DNA of 64,000 nucleotides from Pandoraea sp. (GCF_004297875.1 NZ_SCSK01000010.1:1-64000); one strand, 5' to 3'; positions 18,785-30,220 are shown, counted from the stretch's first letter. Numbers and translations: made by a program. Notes: generated from the letters alone by a model not told the origin.

Positions 18785-19714
18785 ATGCTGCAGTTCGTGC
18801 GAAGCAAAGTTCTGCTGGGATTCGTCGCCGGTGTGTTGACCCTGGGACTGGTGGCCAATGATGCCGAAGCGCGGCGCATGGGCGGCAGCCGCAGCATCGG
18901 CAAGCAGTCGTCGACCGTGACGCAGCGTCAGCAAGCGCCACAGGCGACGCAAGCGCCGGCGCAGGCGCAGCAACCCCGTTCGGCCGCGACGCCGGCCGCG
19001 GCCGGGGCTCAGACCCAGCCCCGTAATCGCTGGCTCGGACCACTCGCCGGCATCGCCGCTGGCCTGGGCATTGCCGCGCTCCTGTCCCACTTCGGCCTGG
19101 CCGGTGCCGCGGCGCAAATGCTGGCCAACGCGATCGTGATCGCCTTGATTGCCTTCGCGGTGATTTGGCTGATTCGCCGCCTGCGTGGCAGCAAACCGGT
19201 TGAACCGGCGTACGCCGCCAACGGTGCCTATGCCAACGGGGCAAACACACAACCGGCGCTGCGCGAGGCCTCGGCGTCGCCGGCGGTGAGTCCGCTGCCC
19301 GGCGGGGCCGGCAGCCTGGCCGCAGGCCAGCCGTGGGGCGTGCCCGCGGATTTCGACACCGACGTGTTCCTGCGCCACGCGAAGGTCAATTTTGTCCGTC
19401 TGCAAGCGGCCTGGGACGCTGGCAACATGGCGGACATCCGGGAGTTCACGACGCCCGAGATGTACGCGGAAATCAAGATGGATCTCGACGAGCGTGCGCC
19501 TGGAGTCAATCGCACCGACGTCGTCAAGCTCGACGCCGAGCTGCTTGGCATCGACGAGGCCGGTGCGGAGCATATGGCCAGCGTGCGCTTTTCCGGCCTT
19601 CTGCGGGAGAGCGAGGGGGCGCCGGCGGAGCCGTTCAACGAGGTCTGGAATCTCACCAAGCCCATTGCGGGCGGCGGTGGCTGGCTCTTGGCCGGTATCC
19701 AGCAATTGAACTGA
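18785..19714 (+). CDS. Tim44-like domain membrane protein
   Basis: About 309 residues from the ATG at 18785, which has GGAG six bases upstream; in-frame TTG (18728) and ATG (18767) starts are alternatives. A signal-like hydrophobic N-terminus (VLLGFVAGVLTLGLV) is followed by a Gln/Ala/Pro-rich linker and two transmembrane segments (LGPLAGIAAGLGIAALLSHF and MLANAIVIALIAFAVIWLI). The C-terminal third is a Tim44-like lipid-binding domain (FLRHAKVNFVRLQAAWDAGN onward). In this order such proteins sit between ubiE and ubiJ; the function is unproven, and a lipid or quinone-related role is inferred from position. Confidence 0.82.
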   Translation: MLQFVRSKVLLGFVAGVLTLGLVANDAEARRMGGSRSIGKQSSTVTQRQQAPQATQAPAQAQQPRSAATPAAAGAQTQPRNRWLGPLAGIAAGLGIAALLSHFGLAGAAAQMLANAIVIALIAFAVIWLIRRLRGSKPVEPAYAANGAYANGANTQPALREASASPAVSPLPGGAGSLAAGQPWGVPADFDTDVFLRHAKVNFVRLQAAWDAGNMADIREFTTPEMYAEIKMDLDERAPGVNRTDVVKLDAELLGIDEAGAEHMASVRFSGLLRESEGAPAEPFNEVWNLTKPIAGGGGWLLAGIQQLN

Positions 19715-19778
19715 CGGTGCCTCGCATGTTCGCGTGAGCGAATCCGCCGTCGAATCGGCTTACCTGCCGTACAATGAG

Positions 19779-19805
19779 AGCCCGCGCCCAGCGCGGGCTT
19801 TCTTA
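19779..19805 (+). terminator. Intrinsic terminator between Tim44-like gene and ubiJ
   Basis: Stem AGCCCGCGC / GCGCGGGCT (19779-19787 with 19791-19799) with a three-base loop and a short T-rich tail. The tail is weak, so read-through into ubiJ is likely. A TACAAT hexamer at 19770-19775 immediately upstream may be a -10 for ubiJ. Confidence 0.6.
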
Positions 19806-19822
19806 TTCCTGCCAGTATTCCC

Positions 19823-20473
19823 ATGACCGTTGCCGCCAAACCTGCCGCCAGGCCATTTGCTGCTGCCATAAATCACCTGCTCGCGCGTGAATCGTGGGCG
19901 CGCGAACGGCTAAGCCAGCATGCCGGCCACACCGCCCAGTTGACTGTCACGCCAATCACCTTGCACCTGCAAGTCACGGAGGACGGCTATGTTCGGGCTC
20001 AGGACGAGGTGCCGGCACAGTCCGCGAGCAATGTGCGCATCGAAGTGCCGCTCTCCGCACTGAGTGACTTTGCCGCGGGCGGCCAAGCCGCCGTCATGAA
20101 GCATGTGAAAATCGAGGGCGACGCGGAGTTTGCCAACACCATTTCCTATTTGGCGCAGCATTTGCGCTGGGAAGTGGCGGAGGATCTGAGTCGGCTGATC
20201 GGCGACACCGCTGCCCATCGCTTGACCGAGACCGCACGCGCCGCGGCCGACCATGCCAAACGCACCGGCAGGACCGCTGTGGAGTCGCTGGTCGACTACC
20301 TGGTCGAGGAGAACCCTCAATTGGTGCGACGCCCCGAATTGGATGAGTTTTCCGCGCAGGTCACGCGCATGCGTGACGATCTTGCTCGCCTTGAAAAGCG
20401 CCTCGAGCGACTGAATCGCGAGATGCCTGCACGGGCATCGTCCCGTTCGTCCCGACCCGACGAGGAGCAATAA
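19823..20473 (+). CDS. ubiJ: Ubiquinone biosynthesis accessory factor UbiJ (SCP2 domain)
   Basis: 216 residues. The N-terminal half matches the SCP2 lipid-binding domain ([13 protein letters not shown]..., then [31 protein letters not shown]). UbiJ binds ubiquinone intermediates in the soluble Ubi complex. The C-terminal part (about 150-205) is highly charged and predicted coiled coil ([20 protein letters not shown]). The neighbours ubiE and ubiB support the call; ubiB begins six bases after the stop. Confidence 0.92.
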   Translation: MTVAAKPAARPFAAAINHLLARESWARERLSQHAGHTAQLTVTPITLHLQVTEDGYVRAQDEVPAQSASNVRIEVPLSALSDFAAGGQAAVMKHVKIEGDAEFANTISYLAQHLRWEVAEDLSRLIGDTAAHRLTETARAAADHAKRTGRTAVESLVDYLVEENPQLVRRPELDEFSAQVTRMRDDLARLEKRLERLNREMPARASSRSSRPDEEQ

Positions 20474-20478
20474 GAACG

Positions 20479-22038
20479 ATGCGCATTTTCCGTGTCGCCA
20501 AAATCGGGCTGACGATATTTCGCTATGGGCTGGACGAGGTCGCCTTGTCAGGCGTGCGTCATCGCGGCATACGCCTGCTGGTCAAACTAGGCACTTTTGG
20601 CCGCAAGCTCGATGCCCCACGCGGCGAGCGCCTGCGCCTGGCGCTCGAGAGTCTGGGGCCGATTTTCGTCAAATTCGGACAAGTGCTCTCCACCCGCCGG
20701 GATCTGCTGCCGGCCGATATCGCGGCCGAACTGGCCCGACTTCAGGATCAGGTCCCGCCATTCGACTCCGACACCGCGGTGCGGCTCATCGAGAAATCGC
20801 TGGGCGGGCCCCTGGAGGACACATTCGACGAATTCGAGCGAGTTCCGGTGGCCAGCGCATCGATCGCCCAAGTGCACTTTGCGCGCCTCAAAGTGGGGTC
20901 GCACGCCGGCAAGGCGGTCGCGATCAAAGTCTTGCGCCCGGGCATGCTGTCGGTGATCGACAGCGATCTGGCGCTGATGCGCGATGTCGCTGGCTGGATC
21001 GAGCGGCTGTGGGCCGACGGCAAGCGCCTCAAACCGCGCGAGGTGGTCGCGGAATTCGACAAATACCTGCACGACGAACTCGATTTGATGCGAGAGGCGG
21101 CCAACGCGGCCCAGTTGCGTCGTAATTTCGCCGACTCGGACCTGCTGTTGGTGCCCGAGATGTACTGGGAATACAGTTCCAGCAACGTACTGGTGATGGA
21201 GCGCATGCACGGCGTGCCGATCAGTCAGGTCGAGGTGCTGCGTGAAGCCGGCGTCGATCTGAAAAAACTCGCTGAAGAGGGCGTGGAGATATTCTTCACG
21301 CAGTTCCTGCGCGACGGATTTTTCCATGCCGACATGCATCCGGGCAACATTCTCGTGAGCATCGATCCGGCCACTTTCGGCCGCTACATCGCGCTCGACT
21401 GCGGCATCGTCGGGGCATTGTCCGAGTTCGACAAAAACTACCTGTCGCAAAATTTCCTGGCATTCTTCCGGCGCGATTATCACCGGGTCGCCGCGTTGCA
21501 CCTTGAATCGGGCTGGGTGCCGCCCGACACCCGCGTCGAAGAGCTGGAGGGGGCGATTCGGGCCGTGTGCGAACCTTACTTCGATCGCCCGCTCAAGGAA
21601 ATTTCGCTCGGGATGGTATTGATGCGATTGTTCCAGACATCGCGCCGATTTCACGTCGAGATTCAGCCGCAACTGGTGCTGCTGCAAAAGACGCTGCTCA
21701 ATATCGAAGGACTCGGGCGACAGCTCGACCCCGATCTCGATCTCTGGAAAACCGCCAAGCCGTATCTCGAGCGGTGGATGAGCGAGCAGCTCGGCCTGCG
21801 GGGGTGGCTGGACCGCCTGAAGGCCGAGATTCCGCAATGGAGCAAGACGCTGCCGCAGTTGCCGCGCCTGGTGCACCAGGCGCTCTCGACTCACACGACG
21901 CCGCCCAGCGACGCGCTGCTGCGTGCGCTGCTGGAGGAGCAGCGCCGCACCAATCGCTTGATCAACAGCACCTTGTTCCTGCTGGGCGGCGTCGCCGTCG
22001 GCGTGATCCTGACCTTCCTGTGGATGTCCCTGGCATGA
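20479..22038 (+). CDS. ubiB: Ubiquinone biosynthesis protein kinase-like ATPase UbiB
   Basis: 519 residues. UbiB is an atypical kinase-like ATPase needed for ubiquinone assembly at the inner membrane. The diagnostic KxGQ motif is K65-F-G-Q68 in [16 protein letters not shown]; the alanine-rich loop [12 protein letters not shown], the HADMHPGN catalytic loop and DCGIVG (metal-binding aspartate) follow. Residues about 490-515 form the C-terminal membrane anchor ([17 protein letters not shown]). The stop overlaps the next start (ATGA). Confidence 0.97.
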   Translation: MRIFRVAKIGLTIFRYGLDEVALSGVRHRGIRLLVKLGTFGRKLDAPRGERLRLALESLGPIFVKFGQVLSTRRDLLPADIAAELARLQDQVPPFDSDTAVRLIEKSLGGPLEDTFDEFERVPVASASIAQVHFARLKVGSHAGKAVAIKVLRPGMLSVIDSDLALMRDVAGWIERLWADGKRLKPREVVAEFDKYLHDELDLMREAANAAQLRRNFADSDLLLVPEMYWEYSSSNVLVMERMHGVPISQVEVLREAGVDLKKLAEEGVEIFFTQFLRDGFFHADMHPGNILVSIDPATFGRYIALDCGIVGALSEFDKNYLSQNFLAFFRRDYHRVAALHLESGWVPPDTRVEELEGAIRAVCEPYFDRPLKEISLGMVLMRLFQTSRRFHVEIQPQLVLLQKTLLNIEGLGRQLDPDLDLWKTAKPYLERWMSEQLGLRGWLDRLKAEIPQWSKTLPQLPRLVHQALSTHTTPPSDALLRALLEEQRRTNRLINSTLFLLGGVAVGVILTFLWMSLA

Positions 22039-22640
22039 GCGACAAACCGCAATTCGCCAATCGTGATCCGGGCGATCCTGCTTTTTGGGACGAGCGCTTC
22101 GAGCACGCCTTCATGCCCTGGGACGCCGGCGGCGTGCCGCGGGCGGTGCGCGACTTCGTCAACGCCGAGCCGGCCCCGCTGGCGACGCTGATTCCCGGCT
22201 GCGGCGCCGCGCACGAGGTCGGCTGGTTGGCCGAGCATGGCTGGCCGGTCAGCGCGATCGATTTCTCCGCTGCGGCGGTGGCGGCTGCGCGAGCCGGCCT
22301 TGGCCCCTATGGCTCGCATGTGCGGCAAGCCGATTTTTTTACTTTCGAGCCGGCAGAGCCCGTAGATTGGGTGTACGAGCGGGCGTTTCTGTGCGCGTTG
22401 CCGCCGCACCTGCGCGCGGCATACGCGCAGCGCGTCGGCGAACTGCTCCCGGCCGGGGGGCGATTGGCGGGCTTTTTCTTTCTCGGCGAGACGCCCGGCG
22501 GGCCGCCCTTCGGGATGGATCGCGCGACGTTGCTGGCCCTGTTATCGCCGGCGTTCTCACTCGTGCAGGAAACGCCGGTCGACGACTCATTACCGGTTTT
22601 CGCCGGGCGGGAGCGATGGATGGTTTGGCGGCGCCGCTAA
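22035..22640 (+). CDS. SAM-dependent methyltransferase, thiopurine methyltransferase-like
   Basis: 201 residues. Contains a glycine-rich SAM site ([17 protein letters not shown]), an acidic residue ending strand two ([11 protein letters not shown]), and the TPMT-type opening [17 protein letters not shown]. It overlaps the ubiB stop by four bases and is presumably co-transcribed with it. Natural substrate unknown; relatives methylate small thiols, thiocyanate, selenium or tellurium compounds. Confidence 0.85.
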   Translation: MSDKPQFANRDPGDPAFWDERFEHAFMPWDAGGVPRAVRDFVNAEPAPLATLIPGCGAAHEVGWLAEHGWPVSAIDFSAAAVAAARAGLGPYGSHVRQADFFTFEPAEPVDWVYERAFLCALPPHLRAAYAQRVGELLPAGGRLAGFFFLGETPGGPPFGMDRATLLALLSPAFSLVQETPVDDSLPVFAGRERWMVWRRR

Positions 22641-22721
22641 CGAGCACGGGCCGTTCATGCACGCCTGCGCGAATCTTGCCGCGGGTTCGCGAGACGATCC
22701 CCGAAAAGCCAAACAAGGGGT

Positions 22722-22727
22722 TATAAT
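22722..22727 (+). promoter_or_regulatory. -10 box (TATAAT) of the fmdB-DUF502-aspS operon
   Basis: A perfect TATAAT at 22722-22727. The -35 region is poor. The predicted start of transcription (about 22734-22736) is only a few bases before the group II intron, which begins at 22739. Without the intron, the joined leader TTCAAGGCTTTG + CGTGATTTTCC would run 47 bases further to the fmdB RBS and ATG. Confidence 0.6.
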
Positions 22728-23750
22728 TCAAGGCTTTGGTGCGACACGCACGCTCGTGTCCGGTGGCGTCCTGTGAACGCATGAGTGGCAAACTGGTCCT
22801 GGGCGACCAGCATGAAGTGGTGAGGCGAAGTCCGGAGTAGGTGGGCCGGATGTCGCCAATGGCGAAACCCGGTAAATAGTTATGCCGGGCAGCGCATTGC
22901 AATGGTCTGATTACCGTCAGGCTCCGCCGAGTTAGCGGTCTTTTTTCCGCTGACAAAGCGGAATAGAGGTTTGCAATTCCCACACCTTTGGTGAGGGAGT
23001 TACTTTGAGGATACGAGCGAAAGCTCGGTGTGTCATTGTTCGGCCCCATCAGTAGTTGGGGTGGAGGTAGAGAACCTGCTGTACGACTAGCAGTAGCCTA
23101 GGAAGACATGCGTCACTGGTAACGGTGGGGTGTGAAGCTCTTCTGACAATAGGTCCCCATATGTTTTGGCGGATGACAATCGTGAGGTTTTCATTCGGAT
23201 ACTCCTAGCAGCAAAGGGGTTGAGAGCCTAGGCTGGCTGACATGGTTAATGGAAGTGAACTGCTGATAAACCTCGTAAGAATTGATGTGCCAAAGCTGCT
23301 GATAGGCACTAACCAAAATGGTATGTGGTCGGATAACTCGCTCAAAGCTCGAGTTACGTCGTCGTTAGACCACCGGGGAAGAGGCGGAACCTAAATCAGT
23401 CGTGTGACATGCCGGGAACGTGGTAAGCCCGTATAGCTGCCTGTCGTGATTGGATAGGCAGGTGAACCGTAAGGGACACTGTTGGCTGTGCGGGTATGGG
23501 AGGACGGAAAAAGCGAAGGTCGGACTGTAATGGTTCGAATAGGGATTGAGACATTATCTCGTGCGAAAGCAGGCAGACTTCCGTCTGGTCTACCGTCGCA
23601 AGATGGCTGACTGACCCTTGAAACTTGGCATGCTTCGGGCGCTCGCGTCCGAGGCATTTGAAATTTCCCCAGCGGGGGGCGTATCGCTCCCCGGCTGGGG
23701 AAGATGCGTCTTCTGTCTGGGGATTTCTTTTTCCAGATAAGGAGAGCAGC

Positions 23751-25445
23751 ATGGGAGTATTTGTCCAAAAGGACAGATCTGCGCTTTCCCACGCGCCGGA
23801 TGACTGGCATGCCATCGATTGGCGGCGAGTTGAACGGAATGTGAGGGGAATGCAGATTCGAATTGCGAAGGCGACGCGGGAAGGCAACTGGCGCAGGGTG
23901 AAGGCCCTGCAAAGGATGTTGACTCGCACGTTGTCCGCAAAGTTGTATGCGGTACGACGGGTTACCCAAAACACTGGCGCGCGAACGGCTGGAGTCGATC
24001 GCGAACTGTGGGAGACGCCTGAGCGCCGGCTGGCAGCAGTCGGCGGGTTGAAGCGGCGCGGATATCGACCTCTGCCGTTGAGGAGGGTCTTTATCCCGAA
24101 GGCGAACGGGAAGGAGCGCCCTTTGGGCATTCCGACCATGCGGGATCGAGCTATGCAAGCTCTCTACCTGCTAGCCCTGGAGCCTGTGGCAGAGTCAACG
24201 AGCGACCCGAATTCTTATGGATTCAGGATCAACCGCTCGACGGCTGACGCCATGTCCCAGCTATTCCTCAGCATGTCCAAAAGAACCTCGGTTCAATGGC
24301 TGCTGGAGGCGGATATCAAGGGATGCTTTGACCACATCAATCACAACTGGCTGGAGCGCAATGTCCCAATGGACAGAGTAATCCTGCGAAAGTGGTTGAA
24401 AGCTGGCCTGGTTTATAAAGGGCAGCTTCAGGCGACTGAGGCCGGTACGCCGCAGGGAGGCATTATCTCCCCGACGCTGGCAAACATAACGCTGAACGGG
24501 CTGGAGCGGGAACTGGGTGAATACCTGGGGTCTGCGAAAGCGAAGAAGCTGAAAGTACATGTGGTGCGATACGCGGATGATTTCGTCATCACCGGTGCCT
24601 CGAAAGAGGCGCTGGAAGGGGAAATCAAGCCTTGGGTAGAAGCCTTCCTTGCGGTCCGAGGGTTGCAGCTGTCCGAGGCGAAAACGCGAGTTGTCCATAT
24701 CAATGACGGCTTCGACTTTCTAGGGTGGAATTTTCGGAAATACTCGGGAAAACTGCTCATTAAACCGAGCAAGAAGAACGCGCAGGCGTTTTATCGCAAG
24801 GTTGCGGAAACGATCAGCGGTAATAAAACGGTGAGGCAAGAGGATCTGATTCGATTGCTAAATCCGATGCTACGGGGCTGGGCGCAATATCACAGTCCCG
24901 TCGTAGCCAAGCAGGCGTATAGCCGTATGGAGTATCTGATCTTCCAGAGACTCTGGCGGTGGGCGAAGAGGCGGCATCCGAACAAGAACGCCGACTGGGT
25001 GAAGAAGAAGTACTTTCACACAGTGGGTGAGCGGAATTGGGTGTTTGCTGCTCCTGTTGTACGGAAAGACGGCAGTAAAGGGATGCTTGAGCTGTACCAA
25101 GTAAGTGGCACAGCAATTAAGCGACACAAGAAGGTGAAAGGGGAGTTCAATCCCTTCGATCCGACGATGGAGCAATACGGCGAGCAGTTGCGTCAAGAAC
25201 GCGCGGAGTTTTCTATGCGTCACCGACAGCAATGGGTTTCGTTGTTTAAGTCACAAGGCGGGTTATGCGCGCACTGTGGCTGCGCCCTAACGGCAGAGAC
25301 TGGCTGGCACGATCATCATCTGGTGTATCGGATGTATGGCGGGTCAGATGCTCTCTCGAATAGGGTTCTGCTTCACCCTGACTGTCATCGACAAGTACAC
25401 GCTAGTAATTTGGACGTAACGAAGCCGGTTTCATCAATGCATTGA
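23751..25445 (+). CDS. ltrA: Group II intron-encoded reverse transcriptase/maturase/HNH endonuclease
   Basis: 564 residues from the ATG at 23751, which has an AAGGAGAG ribosome site; an upstream in-frame TTG extension is intron RNA. Domains: RT0-RT7 (about 20-320) with [30 protein letters not shown] and the polymerase site Y274-A-D-D277; maturase domain X (about 340-440, with [15 protein letters not shown]); and a C-terminal HNH nuclease with CAHCGC near 506, DHHLVYR near 520 and HPDCHRQVH. All motifs are intact, so splicing help and retrohoming both look possible. Confidence 0.97.
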   Translation: MGVFVQKDRSALSHAPDDWHAIDWRRVERNVRGMQIRIAKATREGNWRRVKALQRMLTRTLSAKLYAVRRVTQNTGARTAGVDRELWETPERRLAAVGGLKRRGYRPLPLRRVFIPKANGKERPLGIPTMRDRAMQALYLLALEPVAESTSDPNSYGFRINRSTADAMSQLFLSMSKRTSVQWLLEADIKGCFDHINHNWLERNVPMDRVILRKWLKAGLVYKGQLQATEAGTPQGGIISPTLANITLNGLERELGEYLGSAKAKKLKVHVVRYADDFVITGASKEALEGEIKPWVEAFLAVRGLQLSEAKTRVVHINDGFDFLGWNFRKYSGKLLIKPSKKNAQAFYRKVAETISGNKTVRQEDLIRLLNPMLRGWAQYHSPVVAKQAYSRMEYLIFQRLWRWAKRRHPNKNADWVKKKYFHTVGERNWVFAAPVVRKDGSKGMLELYQVSGTAIKRHKKVKGEFNPFDPTMEQYGEQLRQERAEFSMRHRQQWVSLFKSQGGLCAHCGCALTAETGWHDHHLVYRMYGGSDALSNRVLLHPDCHRQVHASNLDVTKPVSSMH

Positions 25446-25478
25446 TGAGGCTTTGAACGGTAATTGTTAAGTAGACTT

Positions 25479-25553
25479 GAGCCGTATGCGGGGAAACTCG
25501 CACGTACGGTTCTTAGGGGGCCCCAATTCCGAGAGGAAGAGGGGCTACCCTAC
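25479..25553 (+). ncRNA. Group II intron catalytic domains V and VI
   Basis: Domain V at 25479-25512: a long hairpin starting GAGC (catalytic AGC triad), a two-base bulge region and a GAAA tetraloop. Domain VI (about 25513-25553) folds as GGGGCCCC-type paired arms around a GAGA loop; an A in the CTACCC stretch near the 3' end is the probable branch-point adenosine. Confidence 0.85.
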
Positions 25554-25578
25554 CGTGATTTTCCAACTGGAAAGAGCC

Positions 25579-25890
25579 ATGCCTATTTATGCCTATCGTT
25601 GCGAATCTTGCGGTTTCGCCAAAGATGTTCTGCAAAAAATGAGCGACGCTCCATTGACGGAGTGTCCCGAATGCGGTCGTCCGACCTTTAAGAAGCAGCT
25701 CACCGCGGCTGGTTTTCAGCTCAAGGGCTCGGGATGGTACGCAACCGATTTCAAGGGTGGGGGCAGCAAATCGCCCGCTGCCGATTCCGCCACCAAAAGC
25801 GATTCGACGTCGGCCAGCGCCAGCGACAGCGCCGGCAAATCCGGCGGCGATGCTGGTGGCGGATGCGGCGGTTCCTGCGCATGCCATTGA
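25579..25890 (+). CDS. FmdB-family zinc-ribbon protein
   Basis: 103 residues from the ATG at 25579 (MPIYAYRC); the longer open frame runs into intron sequence. The N-terminal FmdB zinc ribbon has two CxxC knuckles (CESCG, CPECG). The C-terminus is a low-complexity Ser/Ala/Lys/Gly tail ending in a further cysteine cluster (GGGCGGSCACH). The family is a putative regulator with no settled role. It is first in the DUF502-aspS operon, and its native promoter is now on the far side of the intron. Confidence 0.9.
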   Translation: MPIYAYRCESCGFAKDVLQKMSDAPLTECPECGRPTFKKQLTAAGFQLKGSGWYATDFKGGGSKSPAADSATKSDSTSASASDSAGKSGGDAGGGCGGSCACH

Positions 25891-25931
25891 TGCCGCGTCG
25901 CACTGTTTTCGCCGCTTAAACGGGTTTTGCC

Positions 25932-26573
25932 ATGTCCATCAAGAAAACCGCGCTGAAAACCTACTTCCTGACCGGCTTGCTGGTGCTGGTGCCCCTGGCC
26001 ATCACCCTGTGGGTGCTCGGGCTGATCATCGGCACCATGGACCAGACCCTGCTGCTGTTGCCGCAGGGCTGGCAGCCCGAGCGGCTGGTCGGCATGCATA
26101 TCCCCGGACTTGGCGCGATCCTGACACTGGCATTCATTTTGGTCGTCGGGCTGCTGGCCCACAATTTCATCGGTCAGAAGCTGGTGCAATGGTGGGAGGC
26201 GATCCTGCGGCGCATTCCCGTGGTCGGCTCGCTTTACGGCAGCGTCAAACAGGTCTCCGATACGCTACTCTCAAGCAACGGAAACGCATTTCGCAAAGCC
26301 CTGCTGGTACAGTATCCGCGCGCGGGCTCCTGGACCATCGCGTTCCTGACCGGCGTGCCCGGTGGCGACGTTGTCAATCATCTGCAGGGCGATTACGTGA
26401 GCGTGTATGTGCCGACCACACCGAATCCGACGTCGGGTTTTTTCCTGATGCTGCCGCGAGCCGATGTGATCGAGCTGGACATGAGCGTGGATGCGGCGCT
26501 CGAATATATTGTGTCGATGGGGGTGGTTGCCCCCCTGCACAACCCGCGTCACCGGCCCGGCCCGCCCATGTAG
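25932..26573 (+). CDS. DUF502 inner-membrane protein
   Basis: 213 residues with two clear transmembrane segments (about 12-37 and 58-82) followed by the DUF502 signature RRIPVVGSLYGSVKQVSDTL near 97-117 and a soluble C-terminal domain (VFLTGVPGGDV-like, YVPTTPNPTSGFF). The function is not established. It lies 41 bases after fmdB and 51 before aspS, the usual order in Burkholderiales. Confidence 0.88.
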   Translation: MSIKKTALKTYFLTGLLVLVPLAITLWVLGLIIGTMDQTLLLLPQGWQPERLVGMHIPGLGAILTLAFILVVGLLAHNFIGQKLVQWWEAILRRIPVVGSLYGSVKQVSDTLLSSNGNAFRKALLVQYPRAGSWTIAFLTGVPGGDVVNHLQGDYVSVYVPTTPNPTSGFFLMLPRADVIELDMSVDAALEYIVSMGVVAPLHNPRHRPGPPM

Positions 26574-26624
26574 CGGTCGTCGGGCGTGCTGTGATGCTTT
26601 GATTTTTAAGAACGGAATACCAAC

Positions 26625-28427
<1,803 letters not shown>

Positions 28428-28449
28428 GGCGAGCTTTCTGTGGTCAACG

Positions 28450-28481
28450 CGCCCCAGCCCAGGCTGGGGCGTTTGTTTTTT
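28450..28481 (+). terminator. Intrinsic terminator after aspS
   Basis: Ten-base-pair stem CGCCCCAGCC / GGCTGGGGCG (28450-28459 with 28462-28471) followed by TTTGTTTTTT. Confidence 0.88.
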
Positions 28482-28508
28482 GAGCATTGCGCCAGGGGCT
28501 TTTACAAT
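28480..28508 (+). promoter_or_regulatory. Predicted sigma70 promoter of nudB-clsB
   Basis: -35 TTGAGC at 28480-28485 and -10 TACAAT at 28503-28508 with a 17-base spacer, directly after the aspS terminator and 30 bases before the nudB start. Confidence 0.65.
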
Positions 28509-28537
28509 GGAGTCTGTTCTCCGACAGTTGGCACAGC

Positions 28538-28999
28538 ATGAAACCGTTCAAAATTCCCGAATCCGTGCTGGTGGTCATCTACACGCCCGCGCTTGACGTG
28601 CTGATCCTGGAGCGGGTCGAGCCCACCGGCTTCTGGCAGTCCGTCACGGGCAGCAAGGATGCGCAGGACGAGCCGTTGCACGAGACCGCGGCACGCGAGG
28701 TACGGGAGGAAACCGGCATCGTCGTTGGCAGCGCCGCCGTGCCGGGCGAGAATCTTTGCGACTGGCATCATACGATCGAATACAGCATCTATCCCCACTG
28801 GCGTTATCGCTATGCGCCAGGTGTCACGCGCAACACCGAGCACTGGTTCGGCCTGCAGGTGCCGGCGGGCACGGCTGTGAGCCTGTCAGCGCGCGAGCAT
28901 GTCAGCTACCGGTGGATGCCCTGGCAGGAGGCTGCGGCGCAATGCTTCTCGCCGTCCAACGCCGAGGCGATCCGGCAGTTGCCGCAACGGGTCCGCTGA
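28538..28999 (+). CDS. nudB: Dihydroneopterin triphosphate diphosphatase
   Basis: 153 residues from the ATG at 28538 (MKPFKIPESVLVVIY). The Nudix box spans residues 38-61 (GSKDAQDEPLHETAAREVRE then ETG). The family removes pyrophosphate from dihydroneopterin triphosphate in folate synthesis. The position after aspS is the conserved nudB neighbourhood in proteobacteria, and length and flanking motifs (TGFWQSVTGS, EHVSYRWMPW) fit NudB rather than other Nudix enzymes. Confidence 0.92.
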   Translation: MKPFKIPESVLVVIYTPALDVLILERVEPTGFWQSVTGSKDAQDEPLHETAAREVREETGIVVGSAAVPGENLCDWHHTIEYSIYPHWRYRYAPGVTRNTEHWFGLQVPAGTAVSLSAREHVSYRWMPWQEAAAQCFSPSNAEAIRQLPQRVR

Positions 29000-29017
29000 C
29001 GCGGCCCGGGAGACGGA

Positions 29018-30157
29018 ATGAAGACCCGACTGCATTTCAGGCAAGGCGACGAGCTGGATTTGCTGTTTCAGGGGCCGGCCTATTTTTCGGCCTTGATCGG
29101 CGCGATCGAGCAGGCCAGGCAGGAAGTCGTACTGGAGTCGTATATTTTTGCCAACGACGCCGTTGGACAACGGGTCTCGGCGGCACTGCTGCTGGCCGTG
29201 CAGCGTGGCGTGACGGTGCGAATCATCACCGACGGCATCGGTACCGGCGGCATGCCGCTATTTGCCGACTGGGCGGCCGGCGGCATCGCGCACCGTATCT
29301 ACAATCCGCATCTGTTCGGCAAGCAGGGCTTCTCGCGCACCCATCGCAAGCTCGCAGTGATCGATCGCCTGTGCGGCTTCGTCGGCGGCATCAATATCAT
29401 CGACGACGTCGACGCGCATGGCGCCAAACTACCCGAGGCGCGCTGGGATTTCGCCGTACGATGCCAGGGCCCGATCGTGCGCGATATCTGGCAGGCATTC
29501 GACACCCAGTGGCAGCGCCTGTCGCCTGGCGACATCGGGCCGTTCATCCGGCGGCGCCGCTATCGCCTGAAGCCGAGCGACGCGCCGATGGCGGCGTTCG
29601 CGGCGCGCGACAACATCCGAAACCGGCGCGCGATAGAGAAAGCTTATCTGATGGCCATTGGCCATGCCCGTGAGACCGTCTGGCTGGCCAATCCGTATTT
29701 CGTGCCGGGCCGGCGCGTGCGGCGTGCGCTGATCGCTGCCGCCGGGCGCGGCATCCAGGTCAACGTGCTGATCGGCCGCAAGGAATTTCCTCTGCTGGAT
29801 CTTGCCGTCCCTTCGCTTTACGGCAAGCTGCTGAGGGCCGGGGTGTGCATCGCCGAGTATGACAGGACTCCGTTGCACGGCAAGGTCGCGGTGGTCGATG
29901 ACTACTGGGCAACGGTCGGGTCGTCGAATCTCGACGCGTTCAGTTTGTTCCTCAATCACGAGGCCAATGTGGTGATGCTCAATCATCCGTTGGTCCCGGA
30001 GTTGCGCCAGCGCATTGCCGCGGCGTTCGAGCAGGCGCGCCGGATCGAGCCAGCCCGTTTTGCCGGGCGTGGGCTATCCCGGCGTCTGGTCAGCTGGGGC
30101 GCGTATCTGTTTTATCGCCTCAGCATGAAAATAATTACAAATGGCAAGTACGAGTAA
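29018..30157 (+). CDS. clsB: Cardiolipin synthase ClsB
   Basis: 379 residues. Two phospholipase-D HKD motifs are intact: H109-R-K-L-A-V-I-D116 and H287-G-K-V-A-V-V-D294, each followed by the GG/GSxN element. ClsB joins two phosphatidylglycerols to make cardiolipin. It lacks the N-terminal transmembrane helices of ClsA, in keeping with ClsB. It follows nudB by 18 bases in one transcription unit. No intrinsic terminator is obvious after the stop. Confidence 0.92.
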   Translation: MKTRLHFRQGDELDLLFQGPAYFSALIGAIEQARQEVVLESYIFANDAVGQRVSAALLLAVQRGVTVRIITDGIGTGGMPLFADWAAGGIAHRIYNPHLFGKQGFSRTHRKLAVIDRLCGFVGGINIIDDVDAHGAKLPEARWDFAVRCQGPIVRDIWQAFDTQWQRLSPGDIGPFIRRRRYRLKPSDAPMAAFAARDNIRNRRAIEKAYLMAIGHARETVWLANPYFVPGRRVRRALIAAAGRGIQVNVLIGRKEFPLLDLAVPSLYGKLLRAGVCIAEYDRTPLHGKVAVVDDYWATVGSSNLDAFSLFLNHEANVVMLNHPLVPELRQRIAAAFEQARRIEPARFAGRGLSRRLVSWGAYLFYRLSMKIITNGKYE

Positions 30158-30202
30158 ACGACGTGATCGATATGTCGGAGACATGACCGAACTTCGATGG
30201 AT

Positions 30203-30220
30203 TTAGAAAACGATTTCTAA
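30203..30220. promoter_or_regulatory. Inverted repeat upstream of tetR gene (distal)
   Basis: Perfect 7-bp inverted repeat TTAGAAA-ACGA-TTTCTAA, about 86 bases before the tetR start. AT-rich and not followed by a T-run, so a protein-binding site is more likely than a terminator. Confidence 0.45.

Larger units (their letters stand above)
22739..25553 (+). mobile_element. Group II intron with maturase, inserted in the fmdB leader
   Basis: About 2815 bases. The 5' boundary is the consensus GTGCGAC at 22739. The 3' end follows a 34-nt domain V (25479-25512) and a domain VI hairpin, ending in the expected AY (AC at 25552-25553). The base composition is visibly less GC-rich than the flanks. The ORF lies in domain IV; the roughly 1 kb before it is the RNA core (domains I-III). 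Domain V and the HNH-bearing protein resemble the chloroplast-like bacterial lineage. The intron is in the same orientation as the host operon and separates the fmdB -10 box from its start codon. Confidence 0.93.

Noticed and set aside
23391..24158. Minus-strand frames within the group II intron
   Set aside because: Antisense to intron RNA and to the maturase gene; no domain.
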